From assembly GCA_036655355.1 (NCBI GenBank), contig JAVVQG010000001.1, positions 124,001 through 188,000 of the forward strand: a stretch of 64,000 nucleotides of DNA, read 5' to 3'. The notes below the pieces were generated by a model. That model was not told where the DNA came from. It saw nothing but the letters and a program-made list of their open reading frames with translations, and made no database searches. Position 1 is the stretch's first letter. The number at the start of each line of letters is the position of its first letter. Shown in pieces: positions 8,723-18,700 of the stretch. The position numbers and the translations under genes were made by a program. This DNA comes from JAUNSR01 sp036655355 (GTDB lineage: Bacteria; Bacteroidota; Bacteroidia; Bacteroidales; JAUNSR01).

Positions 8723-10024
8723 TCAGTCTTCCACTACTTCTCCGAAAAGTTCAAACGTTTCCGCATCCACAATGTGGACCTGGTAGAAGCTGCCGATCTG
8801 GAGTTCTTTCTCTTTTCGGATCAGAACTTCCGGATCCACCTCTGGGGAATCAAACTCGGTTCGTCCCACATAATAATCACCCTCTTCCTTATCGATGATC
8901 ACTTTAAGGGTCTGTCCCACTTTAGAAGCGTTCGACTCCGCAGCAACGCGCTCTTGAATACGCATGATTGCATCCAGTCGATCTTGCTTCACATCCTCAT
9001 CGATATCATCGGCATACGCTTTGGCAGCATAAGTCCCCTCCTCTTCCGAGTAAGTGAAAGCACCCATACGGTCAAACTTCGCTTCCTTCACGAACTGCAT
9101 CAGCTCCTCGAAATCCGCTTCGGTCTCACCCGGATGGCCCACCAAAAGTGTGGTACGGATATGAATACCCGGCACTTCCTCACGCATTCTTCTCAACAAT
9201 TCGATGGTTTGCTCTTTAGACACGTTTCTGCGCATCTTCGTAAGCATATTATCTGAGATATGCTGCAATGCGATATCCATGTATTTACATACATTATCGC
9301 GTTCACGCATCACTTTCAACACATCATAAGGAAATTTTGACGGGTATGCATAATGCAGACGAATCCACTCTACACCCGGAATATCGGAGATCCGCTCGAT
9401 CAGTTCAGCCAATTTAAGCTCTTTGTAGATATCCAAACCATAGTAAGAGAGGTCCTGTGCGATGATCTGAAACTCTTTCACCCCCTCGCTTACAAGGATA
9501 CGGATCTCATCCTCGATCTCCTCGATCGGACGCGATTGATATCGTCCCGTAATGATTGGAATCGCACAATACGAACACGCACGGTTACAACCTTCTGCAA
9601 TCTTCACATACGCATAATGTTTCGGAGTTGTCAATACACGTTCCAACTGCAAGTCTGAACGATACGCCTTACCCAGATCCTCAATCACCTGTTTCCAGTT
9701 AAACTTACCATAGAACTTATCCACTTCAGGAAGCTCTCCTTCCAGATCAGCCATATATCGTTCGGAAAGACAACCCATCACAATAATTTTATTGATCTTC
9801 TTCTCTTTCTTTGCTTCGCACAACTCCAAAATCATGTTGATCGATTCCTCTTTGGCATCCCCGATGAATCCGCAGGTATTTACCACTACGATTTCACCTT
9901 CAACCTGATCGGGATCATGTTTAGCCGAATATCCGTTTGCTGTCAACTGACGCATTAACTGCTCTGAATCAACCAGGTTCTTCGAGCAACCCAGTGTAAT
10001 AATATCTATTTGGTTCTTAATCAT
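8723..10024 (-). CDS. rimO: Ribosomal protein S12 methylthiotransferase RimO
   Basis: A 433-residue radical-SAM enzyme that methylthiolates the conserved Asp of ribosomal protein S12. The N-terminal UPF0004 domain carries the first cluster cysteines (LGCSKNLVDS, VNTCGFIG, VMGCLSE). The radical-SAM core has CNRACSYCAIP (CxxxCxxC), and a C-terminal TRAM domain follows. GCSKNLVDSE is typical of RimO rather than MiaB. It lies downstream of ftsY but is separated from it by a strong terminator, so it probably has its own promoter. Confidence 0.95.
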   Translation of the reverse strand: MIKNQIDIITLGCSKNLVDSEQLMRQLTANGYSAKHDPDQVEGEIVVVNTCGFIGDAKEESINMILELCEAKKEKKINKIIVMGCLSERYMADLEGELPEVDKFYGKFNWKQVIEDLGKAYRSDLQLERVLTTPKHYAYVKIAEGCNRACSYCAIPIITGRYQSRPIEEIEDEIRILVSEGVKEFQIIAQDLSYYGLDIYKELKLAELIERISDIPGVEWIRLHYAYPSKFPYDVLKVMRERDNVCKYMDIALQHISDNMLTKMRRNVSKEQTIELLRRMREEVPGIHIRTTLLVGHPGETEADFEELMQFVKEAKFDRMGAFTYSEEEGTYAAKAYADDIDEDVKQDRLDAIMRIQERVAAESNASKVGQTLKVIIDKEEGDYYVGRTEFDSPEVDPEVLIRKEKELQIGSFYQVHIVDAETFELFGEVVED

Positions 10025-10044
10025 ACTTATTGGTTCTTAAAGAA

Positions 10045-10108
10045 AAAAAGAACGCCGGGCATTCTTTTTTCGGCTGCAAAAATAACCGAAAGAGAAGAAT
10101 GCCCGGCG
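10045..10108 (-). terminator. Terminator downstream of ftsY
   Basis: CGCCGGGCATTCTT (10053-10066) pairs with AAGAATGCCCGGCG (10095-10108). On the minus strand the stem is followed after two bases by a run of seven T (complement of 10044-10050). It would stop ftsY transcripts before rimO. Confidence 0.85.
10077..10084 (-). promoter_or_regulatory. Candidate -7 element (TATTTTTG) for rimO inside the terminator loop
   Basis: On the minus strand the terminator loop contains TATTTTTG, a perfect TAnnTTTG match, about 53 nt before the rimO ATG. No clear -33 box is seen. Confidence 0.3.
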
Positions 10109-10147
10109 TAATATTCATTAAATCTGACTAATTTATAGTCAAAAGAA

Positions 10148-11101
10148 TTATTTACCGAATAATGAGTCTACAAACTCACGGTTACGGAAAACCTGAAGGT
10201 CTTCCATACCCTCACCCAGACCGATATATTTCACCGGTGTTTTGAACTGATCAGAGATACCGATCACCACACCGCCTTTTGCCGTACCATCCAGTTTTGT
10301 AATCGCCAGCGCATTTACCTCTGTCGCCGCCGTAAATTGTTTGGCCTGTTCAAAGGCATTCTGTCCGGTTGAACCGTCCAATACCAATAGAATTTCATGA
10401 GGTGCGTCAGGAATAACCTTATTCATCACCTTTTTGATCTTCGAAAGTTCGTTCATCAGGTTCACCTTGTTGTGCAAACGACCTGCGGTATCGATAATCA
10501 CCACATCGGCATTATTGGCTACGGCGGAACTCACCGTATCAAAAGCCACCGAAGCCGGATCCGATCCCATCTTCTGGCGGATCACCGGTACATCCACTCG
10601 CTCACCCCAGATCACCAACTGTTCGATAGCCGCGGCACGGAACGTATCGGCAGCACCCAATACCACTTTATTGCCCGCTTTCTTAAATTGATGAGCCAAT
10701 TTACCGATCGTCGTAGTCTTCCCTACTCCGTTGACACCCACTACCATAATCACATATGGTTTTTTCCCTTGCGGCACGATAAAATCCTCTACGTCGTCAC
10801 TGTTGTGCTCCGCTAATAATCCGGCGATCTCTTCGCGCAGAATATTCTGAAGTTCATCCGTACCGACATATTTATCTTTAGCAACACGCTTTTCAATTCG
10901 TTCGATGATGCGCAATGTTGTTTCCACGCCCACATCGGATGTGATCAACACCTCTTCGAGTTCATCCAGAACATCATCATCAACTTTTGATTTACCGGCA
11001 ACCGCACGGGCTATTTTTGAGAATACGCTTTCTTTGGTCTTAGACAATCCCTTGTCTAAGGTTTCTTTTTTTTCTTTTGTAAAAAAACTAAATAGTCCCA
11101 T
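10148..11101 (-). CDS. ftsY: Signal recognition particle receptor FtsY
   Basis: A 317-residue SRP GTPase that docks ribosome-nascent-chain/SRP complexes at the inner membrane. It has a short N-terminus, a helical N domain (about 20-100) and a G domain with GVNGVGKTTTIGKLAHQ (P-loop), DTFRAAAIEQL, DTAGRLHNK and TKLDGTAKGG. It lacks the long acidic A domain of E. coli FtsY, as is usual outside the Enterobacteria. A TAATTTTG -7 element lies upstream, separate from the preceding ribosomal-protein cluster. Confidence 0.96.
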   Translation of the reverse strand: MGLFSFFTKEKKETLDKGLSKTKESVFSKIARAVAGKSKVDDDVLDELEEVLITSDVGVETTLRIIERIEKRVAKDKYVGTDELQNILREEIAGLLAEHNSDDVEDFIVPQGKKPYVIMVVGVNGVGKTTTIGKLAHQFKKAGNKVVLGAADTFRAAAIEQLVIWGERVDVPVIRQKMGSDPASVAFDTVSSAVANNADVVIIDTAGRLHNKVNLMNELSKIKKVMNKVIPDAPHEILLVLDGSTGQNAFEQAKQFTAATEVNALAITKLDGTAKGGVVIGISDQFKTPVKYIGLGEGMEDLQVFRNREFVDSLFGK

Positions 11102-11158
11102 GTTTAATTGTTTTCGTTGACCGAGTATAAAAAATCAACTCTTCTGAAGATTAGACCA

Positions 11159-11166
11159 CAAAATTA
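11159..11166 (-). promoter_or_regulatory. -7 promoter element (TAATTTTG) for ftsY
   Basis: A perfect TAnnTTTG match on the minus strand about 58 nt upstream of the ftsY ATG and just after the terminator of the rpmB-rpmG cluster. Confidence 0.45.
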
Positions 11167-11179
11167 AACATAATCCGTC

Positions 11180-11213
11180 AAAAAAAAAACTTCCCCGCTG
11201 TAATAGCGAGGAA
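11180..11213 (-). terminator. Terminator of the rpmB-rpmG-DUF4295 cluster
   Basis: CTTCCCCGCT (11190-11199) pairs with AGCGAGGAAG (11204-11213) with one wobble pair. On the minus strand it is followed by ten T (complement of 11180-11189). Confidence 0.85.
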
Positions 11214-11247
11214 GCTTTTATTATTTTGAGTAGGATTACCTACCGGA

Positions 11248-11400
11248 TTATTTCGCCAAGAATGCAGCTACTTTATCGTTAGGAACCATTTCTTCCTGGA
11301 ACGTATAAGCACCTGTTTTTGGAGACTTAACCATTTTGATCACTTTTGTAAAGGTTCTACCTTCACCTTTCTGCAGAGACGCGACTGTTTTCTTTGCCAT
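11248..11400 (-). CDS. DUF4295 family protein (Bacteroidota ribosome-associated small protein)
   Basis: A 50-residue basic protein (MAKKTVASLQKGEGRTFTK at the start, KVAAFLAK at the end) encoded 9 nt downstream of rpmG. It matches the DUF4295 family, a small protein restricted to Bacteroidota and regularly found after rpmB-rpmG. Size, charge and linkage to bL28 and bL33 point to a ribosomal protein. I recall a structural study of a Flavobacterium ribosome naming an extra large-subunit protein bL38 that may be this family, but I am not certain of the match. Confidence 0.88.
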   Translation of the reverse strand: MAKKTVASLQKGEGRTFTKVIKMVKSPKTGAYTFQEEMVPNDKVAAFLAK

Positions 11401-11409
11401 GGTTCAAGC

Positions 11410-11598
11410 TTATTTAATTTCTTTGTGTACTGTTACTTTCTTCATGATCGGGTTGTATTTTTTCAACTCCAATCTTTCAGTTGTATTTTTTCTGTTTTTT
11501 GTAGTGATGTAACGAGATGTACCCGCCAAACCGCTGTTTTTGTGCTCAGTGCACTCAAGAATTACTTGAATTCTGTTACCTTTAGCTTTCTTTGCCAT
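11410..11598 (-). CDS. rpmG: 50S ribosomal protein L33 (bL33)
   Basis: A 62-residue basic protein opening MAKKAKGNRIQVILECTEH, with TSRYITTKNRKNTTERLELKK typical of bL33. The full CxxC...CxxC zinc pattern is absent (a single Cys in LECTE), so this is a zinc-independent form. It sits in the cluster rpmB-rpmG-DUF4295 with 24-nt and 9-nt gaps and shares their terminator. Confidence 0.95.
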   Translation of the reverse strand: MAKKAKGNRIQVILECTEHKNSGLAGTSRYITTKNRKNTTERLELKKYNPIMKKVTVHKEIK

Positions 11599-11622
11599 TT
11601 TTAATTTTCTCCCTTTAATTAA

Positions 11623-11862
11623 TTAAGCGTTCAAAAAGCCAGCAGCAGCAGCATCTTTCAATGCAGCGTCTAAGCCTTTCTTGTTAATTGTACGTAGACC
11701 CGCAGCTGATACCTTTAAGCTGATCCATACGCCCTGTTCAGGCCAGTAGAATTTTTTCTCAAATAGGTTGATTTCGAATCTTCTCTTTGTTCTTCTTTTA
11801 GAGTGAGACACGTTGTTACCAACCATTGCCTTTTTTCCTGTAATTTGACAAATCTTCGACAT
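11623..11862 (-). CDS. rpmB: 50S ribosomal protein L28 (bL28)
   Basis: A 79-residue protein of the large subunit with the family signature MSKICQITGKKAMVGNNVSHS and the following KRRTKRRFEINLFEKKF segment. It is the first gene of the rpmB-rpmG-DUF4295 cluster. The upstream minus-strand sequence has only a near-consensus -7 element (TTATTTTG). Confidence 0.95.
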   Translation of the reverse strand: MSKICQITGKKAMVGNNVSHSKRRTKRRFEINLFEKKFYWPEQGVWISLKVSAAGLRTINKKGLDAALKDAAAAGFLNA

Positions 11863-12004
11863 TGCTATCTAATTTTAGTTTTTTGACTGCTTTCACAAAC
11901 AGTGCGCAAAATAAGCGATTTTTTCGATACCAGCCAAATTTCCTGAATATATTTATAGGTATATTCTGAATTATTTTATCTATACAGCTGATAATGAAGC
12001 GTAT

Positions 12005-13258
12005 TTAATTTATATTTTCATCCACCAACAACTCTAAAAGGAGTAATAGGGCAGCATTCGAAGCCCGTGTAATATTATAGGATCTTGATTTACCAAATGT
12101 AAAGAGGCGTGAAACGACCTCATCTTTGTACTTGGCGGCAATCCATACCGTACCAACCGGTTTTTCGACAGATCCTCCATCGGGACCCGCCACACCGGAC
12201 GTAGCCACCGCACAATCGGCTTTACATACACGCGCCGCCCCTGCGGCCATTTGCCTCACCACCGTTTCACTGACTGCCCCGGAGCGCTCGATATCGACCC
12301 TATCAACACCCAACACCTCGTTTTTCACCTCATTCGCATAAGATACCACACCACCTTTGAAGTAGGCGGAACTTCCGGGGATAGCGGTAATCATGGCTGC
12401 AATCGCACCTCCCGTACAACTCTCTGCCGTGGCCAGGGTTACCCCCTTTTGCAAAAGGAGCTTTCCGATAATCTCAGGCAACGGAAGGTCTTCATCCGAG
12501 AAAAGATCCTTACCGAGTCGCGCATGCATTTGGGCTACCAACACCTGCATCTGATGCTCCAACTTGCCCTTGTCGCTGTTACGTCCCGTCAAACGAAGAC
12601 GTAAAACACCGGGTTGCGGAAGGTACGCCAGTTTAAATTCAGCCGGCAGATCAGCCTCATAACCGGAGAGGTATTCCGCTAGTGCCGACTCGGAGTAATT
12701 CTTCACCATAAAGGTGTGATGAAGAACCGCAGAGCCGTCATGAAAGCGCTCTTCAAGCTTCGGTAACACCCCGTTACTCATCAGCCACTTCATCTCAGCC
12801 GGGACGCCTGCCATAGACACCAATACTTTCCCGTTCCTCTCAAACCAAGTACAAGGTGCGGTACCCACCTTATTCATAATCACCTCGCAGTTATCGGGCA
12901 CCCATGCCTGCGACTCCGTGAGCGCATTCAACCGCAATGAACGCTGAGCAAAAATTCCTTTCACATTTTCCAGTATCGCAGGATCAAAGATCAGCGTGCC
13001 GCCAAAATATTCACACAGCACGTTTTTCGTCACATCGTCTTTGGTCGGGCCGGTTCCACCCGTCACCAAAACAACGTCCGCACGCCCCAACGCATCATCA
13101 AAGGCCTGGATAATCTCTTCGCGGGTGTCTCCGATCGTAGTTATACGTATCACTTCCCACCCCAATTTATTTATTTCCGTTGCCATCCAGGCGGAATTCG
13201 TATCCACAATCTGTCCGATCAGGATCTCATCTCCTATTGTTATGATCTCAATTTTCAT
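12005..13258 (-). CDS. cinA: CinA family protein (nicotinamide-nucleotide amidohydrolase/competence-damage protein)
   Basis: A 417-residue two-domain protein. The N-terminal molybdopterin-binding-like (COG1058) domain has MKIEIITIGDEILIGQIVDTN and VTGGTGPTKDDVT. The C-terminal CinA/PncC domain (from about residue 260) has ATAESCTGGAIAAMITAIPGSS and ATSGVAGPDGGSVEKPVGTVW. The C-terminal domain deamidates NMN in the pyridine-nucleotide cycle; the N-terminal domain of related enzymes hydrolyses ADP-ribose. It is the last gene of tsaD-M48 protease-cinA (gaps of 4-5 nt), so the three are surely co-transcribed. Confidence 0.95.
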   Translation of the reverse strand: MKIEIITIGDEILIGQIVDTNSAWMATEINKLGWEVIRITTIGDTREEIIQAFDDALGRADVVLVTGGTGPTKDDVTKNVLCEYFGGTLIFDPAILENVKGIFAQRSLRLNALTESQAWVPDNCEVIMNKVGTAPCTWFERNGKVLVSMAGVPAEMKWLMSNGVLPKLEERFHDGSAVLHHTFMVKNYSESALAEYLSGYEADLPAEFKLAYLPQPGVLRLRLTGRNSDKGKLEHQMQVLVAQMHARLGKDLFSDEDLPLPEIIGKLLLQKGVTLATAESCTGGAIAAMITAIPGSSAYFKGGVVSYANEVKNEVLGVDRVDIERSGAVSETVVRQMAAGAARVCKADCAVATSGVAGPDGGSVEKPVGTVWIAAKYKDEVVSRLFTFGKSRSYNITRASNAALLLLLELLVDENIN

Positions 13259-13262
13259 GATT

Positions 13263-14516
13263 CTAATTTTTAGCAGAGTTACGTTGATAAGCCTGCAAAC
13301 GTTTTACACGTTGCAAAAGTGTCGGATGAGAATAATATACGAATACATATACCGGTGAAGGTGTCAGATTACTCAACGCTTTCACCGAAATCTTTCGCAG
13401 GGCCGAAATCAGCGACTCGGCCATTCCGAAGGAAGCGGCATAACGGTCAGCTTGGAATTCATTGTGTCGCGATAACACATTCATAAGAATACCCGTAACC
13501 AACTCGATGGGGGAATACAGAAGTGTAAAAGCAATCAGTCCGAGTTCAAACGTAGGAAACTTCCCCCCCATGGCATGTGCCAACACCTCGTTATCCACCA
13601 AGAGCGAAAACACATACAATAGAATAAATGAATTTAACAGTGAAATTCCCAAGCCAAGGAACGTATGCCGGTATTTATAGTGACCGATCTCATGCGCCAA
13701 CACCGCCACAATCTCCTCGATGGTAAGTTCTTTTATGAGGGTATCATACAAAACCACTCGTTTTCGCTTACCCAATCCCGAAAAATAGGCATTCGCCTTT
13801 GAAGAGCGTTTCGATCCGTCCATTACATAGATGTTCGAGATCTCAAAATCCGCCTTTGAGGCAAATTCTTTGATCGCACGTTGCAGCGGCCCGGGTTCCA
13901 ACAACGTCTGCTTATTAAATATCGGCACGATCCATTCTGAATAGAACATGGTCAGAAACACAACGATCGCACAAATGATCACCCAAGAGTACAGCCAGAA
14001 CATTTCACTCCAGCGTTGGTAAAGAATGTATACGGTAGCCAGAAGCGCTCCCCCTAACAAACTGGCGATAAGCCAGCTTTTGAATTTATCTTCAAAGAAA
14101 AGGCGACGCGTCATCCGGTTGAAACCAAACCGCTCCTCAATCACAAACGTGTCGTAATAAGAGAACGGCAGCGTCAATACATCATTCCCGATATACAAAA
14201 CGGCAAAAAAGAAAAGGGCGGCCAACACCGGACTCGGAGTCACCGTATAAGCGAATCCATCCAGTATGCCAAACCCTCCTGTAAACAACATCGCCATCAT
14301 CAGGGCGTACTCGAAGGTACGCACTACTGATGAAAAACGATTATTCTCCTTAAAATATTGCTGCTGCCGAGCATACTCGTTCCCGTCGTAGATCCCGTCC
14401 AATTGAGGAGGAAGCTGCGGTTTCGCCGCTCTCCGGTTCAACCATCCGAGAATGGCGCCAAAGAGATAATCCGTAGTAACGAAAGCGATAATCAGAAAGA
14501 ACAAGTAGTTTAACAT
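13263..14516 (-). CDS. M48 family membrane metalloprotease (Ste24/CAAX protease-like)
   Basis: A 417-residue integral membrane protease with about seven hydrophobic segments and the zinc motif HEIGHYKYRH, the third ligand Glu probably in NEFQADRYAA. The family is Ste24-type: CAAX prenyl protease in eukaryotes, membrane-protein quality control in bacteria; the substrate here is unknown. DGSKRSSKANAYFSGLGKRK before the motif is typical. It lies between tsaD and cinA with 4-5 nt gaps. Confidence 0.93.
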   Translation of the reverse strand: MLNYLFFLIIAFVTTDYLFGAILGWLNRRAAKPQLPPQLDGIYDGNEYARQQQYFKENNRFSSVVRTFEYALMMAMLFTGGFGILDGFAYTVTPSPVLAALFFFAVLYIGNDVLTLPFSYYDTFVIEERFGFNRMTRRLFFEDKFKSWLIASLLGGALLATVYILYQRWSEMFWLYSWVIICAIVVFLTMFYSEWIVPIFNKQTLLEPGPLQRAIKEFASKADFEISNIYVMDGSKRSSKANAYFSGLGKRKRVVLYDTLIKELTIEEIVAVLAHEIGHYKYRHTFLGLGISLLNSFILLYVFSLLVDNEVLAHAMGGKFPTFELGLIAFTLLYSPIELVTGILMNVLSRHNEFQADRYAASFGMAESLISALRKISVKALSNLTPSPVYVFVYYSHPTLLQRVKRLQAYQRNSAKN

Positions 14517-14521
14517 GGCGC

Positions 14522-15544
14522 TTATAGCTCTACTCGGGCGAATGGTGTGGCATCTTGCGCACAGAACTCACCATCGAGGTATTTATAATATCCGGTAATT
14601 GCCACCATCGCGGCATTATCCGTTGTAAATGCGAATTTCGGAACGTGGATTTTCCATCCGTAACGTTTTGAATGATCTTCAAACGCTGCACGAATCGCGG
14701 AATTTGCAGACACACCTCCGGCCACTGCAACTTCATTGATGCCGGTATCTTTCATTGCCTTACGCAATTTATCCATCAGAATCTCCACAATCGTGGTCTG
14801 AAGGGAAGCGCAAAGGTCATTCTTATTCTCTTCGATAAAATCCGGATTTTCCTTGAGATTATCACGTAACATATATAGGAATGATGTTTTCAGTCCGCTG
14901 AAGCTGTAATCGTACCCGGCAATGTGCGGTTTATTGAATTTAAAACGTTTCGGATCGCCCTCTTTTGCCAAACGGTCAACAATCGGTCCGCCCGGATAAC
15001 CCAAACCCATCACTTTGGCGCATTTATCAAAAGCTTCACCTGCCGCATCGTCGATTGTCTGCCCGATCACCTCCATCTCTTTGTAAGAGTTGACACGAAT
15101 GATCTGCGAGTTTCCACCCGACACCAACAGACACAAGAATGGAAATTTCGGCTGATCGTCATCGGTATCCGACTCCTTGATAAAATGAGCCAACACGTGG
15201 GCCTGCAAATGGTTTACATCTACCATCGGTATCTGAAGAGCCGATGAAAGCCCTTTGGCGAAAGAAGTCCCCACCAACAAAGACCCCATCAGTCCAGGTC
15301 CGCGGGTAAAGGCAACCGCACTCAACTCCTCTTTTGTTACACCGGCTCTTTTCAATGCTTCCGACACAACAGGTACAATATTCTGTTGGTGACAACGAGA
15401 AGCCAATTCAGGTACCACCCCTCCGTAAGATTCATGCACCGCCTGGCTGGCAATTACGTTTGAAAGCATCACACCGTCTGCGATAACAGAGGCCGAAGTA
15501 TCGTCACAAGAGGATTCTATCCCCAATATGATTGTTTTTTTCAT
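14522..15544 (-). CDS. tsaD: tRNA threonylcarbamoyladenosine (t6A37) transferase TsaD
   Basis: A 340-residue ASKHA-fold enzyme that transfers threonylcarbamoyl to A37 of ANN-decoding tRNAs, working with TsaB/TsaE (not in this window). Metal-binding HLQAHVLAH (His112, His116) and LLVSGGNSQI are visible, as is GIESSCDDTSASV at the N-terminus. The ATG at 15544 is used in preference to the TTG at 15547. It is the first gene of an operon with an M48 protease and cinA and is divergent from the TamB-like gene. Confidence 0.96.
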   Translation of the reverse strand: MKKTIILGIESSCDDTSASVIADGVMLSNVIASQAVHESYGGVVPELASRCHQQNIVPVVSEALKRAGVTKEELSAVAFTRGPGLMGSLLVGTSFAKGLSSALQIPMVDVNHLQAHVLAHFIKESDTDDDQPKFPFLCLLVSGGNSQIIRVNSYKEMEVIGQTIDDAAGEAFDKCAKVMGLGYPGGPIVDRLAKEGDPKRFKFNKPHIAGYDYSFSGLKTSFLYMLRDNLKENPDFIEENKNDLCASLQTTIVEILMDKLRKAMKDTGINEVAVAGGVSANSAIRAAFEDHSKRYGWKIHVPKFAFTTDNAAMVAITGYYKYLDGEFCAQDATPFARVEL

Positions 15545-15754
15545 CAAAATATAATCTTTAATATTTTTAATCAGAACCGGCCGGATAAATTAAATTGCTC
15601 ATTATTTACGGTAAGAAAATAAATCATCCTCTCTTTAATCTATTTTTACACTAGTTCCGCCTACAAATTTAGGCATTTCTTTAGGAGAATACAATAATTT
15701 GTTTCAATACAAAATATCAAAGGGAAATCTTGCAGATGCGCCGATTAAATATTT

Positions 15755-15762
15755 TATTTTTG
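15755..15762 (+). promoter_or_regulatory. -7 promoter element (TATTTTTG) of the TamB-like gene
   Basis: A perfect TAnnTTTG match 16 nt before the ATG at 15778. It supports that start over upstream in-frame TTG/ATG codons at 15730 and 15736, which would lie before the transcription start. Confidence 0.55.
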
Positions 15763-15777
15763 TATCAATTAATCACT

Positions 15778-18700
15778 ATGCAGACTATTACCAAATATAT
15801 TAAACGAATTCTGATCGGCACCGTACTCGGAGTCTTTTTCCTCTACAGCGCGCTTTATGTTCTGCTCAGTTTTCCTTACATCCAGAATCAGGCCAGAGAG
15901 ATCGCCATCCGCGAACTGACCGCTTTAACCGGAACGCCGCTTTCCATCGCCTCCATACAACTCCGCCCCTTTAACAACGTATCGTTACAGGGCGTTTTCA
16001 TCCCCGATTTAAATCAAGACACCTTATTATACGCCAACAAACTTTCCGCCGGATTTGAATTGCTGCCTTTATTCCGCAAAGAATTGAAGTTCACCACGAT
16101 TCAGCTAATCGGATTTGACATCAACATCACCCGTGAGGATAAAGAGAGTGCTCCGAACTTCAAGTTTTTCATCGACGCCTTTGCATCGAAAGATACGCTG
16201 AAGCAAAAAACACCGTTTTCTTTACAGCTCGGAACCGTGATGTTGCGACGCGGAAACATCTCCTATGATGTTTTCTCGGCACCTCGCAATCCGGAGAAGT
16301 TTGATGCCAACCACATCCGGGTAAAAGACCTGCTTGCAAACATCTCTTTACGTACCTATTCGCAGGATTCAGTCAACCTTTATCTGAAACGACTCAGTTT
16401 CGAGGAACAGGCCGGACTGAAAGTCAACAAACTCACCCTACATCTGGCCGCTAATAAAAAAGCCGGTCTTGTACATGACTTATCCCTTACACTGCCTCAA
16501 TCTAGGATTGCGGTGGATACATTGTCTGTTAATTACGCCAATGTAACGAGAAAAGAGGAGTTCGCCGATAGCGCCGACTTTCAATTACTTATGAAAAATT
16601 CCGAAGTTTCGCTTCGTGACATCCACTCTTTCGCGCCGGTTCTACAACATTTCAAATCGAAGGTAAACCTGAGAATGAAAGCTCACGGAACCATCAACAA
16701 CCTGCAGGTACCGAACATCAGCGTAAGTTATGGAGATGATCTCGGATTAGAGGCAAACGCTTCATTGCTGGGTATTACAACGCCGAAAGAGGCTTATCTG
16801 TTCGGACAGGTGGCTCGTTTGAACATCACACCGGAAGGAATCTCTGGAATAGCCAACAATTTCTCGTCCGATAAAAAAGACCTCCCCGGCATCTTGAATC
16901 GCCTGGGCGAAATACACTTTAACGGTGACATCTCGGGATTCTTCTCCAACTTGGTTGCCTACGGGAAAATCCATACGCGGTTAGGGGTTCTGAATGCCGA
17001 CATGCTGTTGGGAAATGATCTGACGAACAAACTCCTCACCTACAAAGGATCCATCAAAACATCCAATTTCAAAATAAATGAATTACTTCCCGGTAGCAAT
17101 CCCCTTGGAAAGATCTCGTTTGCATTGAATGTGGACGGTCGTCAACAAAAAGGATTCAAAACCAGGGGAACTGTCAAGGGAAAAATCACATCGTTCGATT
17201 TCAAAGGATACCGATACGACGATCTCTCGCTGGACGGCTCCTATTTGGGAAAAAGTTTCGATGGAAGTGCTTTTCTAAATGACGAGAACGGGAAAATGAA
17301 AATCAACGGGAAGATCAACATCTCTCCGGAGGGTTCAACATTCAATTTCCTGGCAAAGGGAGAAGAATTGCATTTAGACAGATTAAACCTCTTGCCTAAA
17401 TACAAAGGATCAAGCTTATCGTTTACATTGAAAGCGAATTTCGAGGGTAACAGGTTTGATAATGCAAATGGTGAAATTCGGGTGGATTCGCTCTCGTTTG
17501 AAAACAAAGAACAGACGTTTCTTCTCGACAGTTTGTGTCTTACAGCCGACAACCGGAGCGTCCCACAAGCCATTTATATCCATTCGGACTTGATTTCGGG
17601 ACAATTGACCGGCTCCTATTCATTTGCAACCCTCATCCGAGAGTGGCGTACAACGGCAGGAAACGTACTTCCGGTACTGACCCCGAAGAAAGGCAATAAA
17701 AGCGTGAGTAGAAACGGTGGCAATAGAACCGGAATCAACAATTTCGATTTTGCACTGCAACTGGCGGACACAAAAATATTGAGTGAAGTACTGGAACTTC
17801 CCGTTACCTTAAACCGTCCAGCGGTGATCGGCGGAAGCTACAATACCTTCACAGACAACTTCCACCTAAACGGAGAGATCCCGTCCGTATCAATCGGCAA
17901 AATGGAATTGCTCGACGGTTCCTTATCGGCATCCATCCCGCAAGACAGGATATTGTTGAGATACAGCACGCATAAACTAACGAAAAACAAAGAGCCGTTA
18001 TTCCTGAGTTTAAACACCGAAGCCCATCAGGGCGTGATTACCACCCGCTTTGACTGGAGTAATATCGCACAAACCACTTACAGCGGAAATTTCTCTTTTA
18101 AAACCAAGTTCACAGAAAGAAAAGGGAAATATCCTCTTTTAACGGAGATAAATGTGTTACCCTCTTCTCTGATCTTTAACGACTCGATCTGGGATGTAAA
18201 CCCTTCATCGGCCGCAATCGACTCGGGAAGAATAAAGATTAATGATTTCAAGATTTCACATCAGAAACAATTACTTCGTCTGAACGGTGTATTGTCTAAA
18301 TTACCGTCCGATTCGCTCCACCTCAATTTGCGGGATATGAATCTGGATTATATTTTCCAAACACTGAACATCAATTATGTGCAGTTCGGCGGACAAGGGA
18401 CAGGCGATTTTCTTCTTACGCACAAAGAGAAGAATCCGGTTGTAAAAACAGAGAATTTCCATGTAAAGGATTTCTCTTACAACGATGCGCATCTGGGCGA
18501 TATAGCGTTGTATAGCGACTGGGACAATCTCAACAAGGGAATCTACCTCAAAGGCATCATTACCCAACCAGATGCCGCCCCCTCCATAGCGGAAGGAAGC
18601 ATTTTTATCGGAAATGACTCCCTTTGGCTGAATTTTGATGCAAACAAACTGAATGTCGATTTCGTACACGTGTGGACCGACAACATCATTCAGAACTTCG

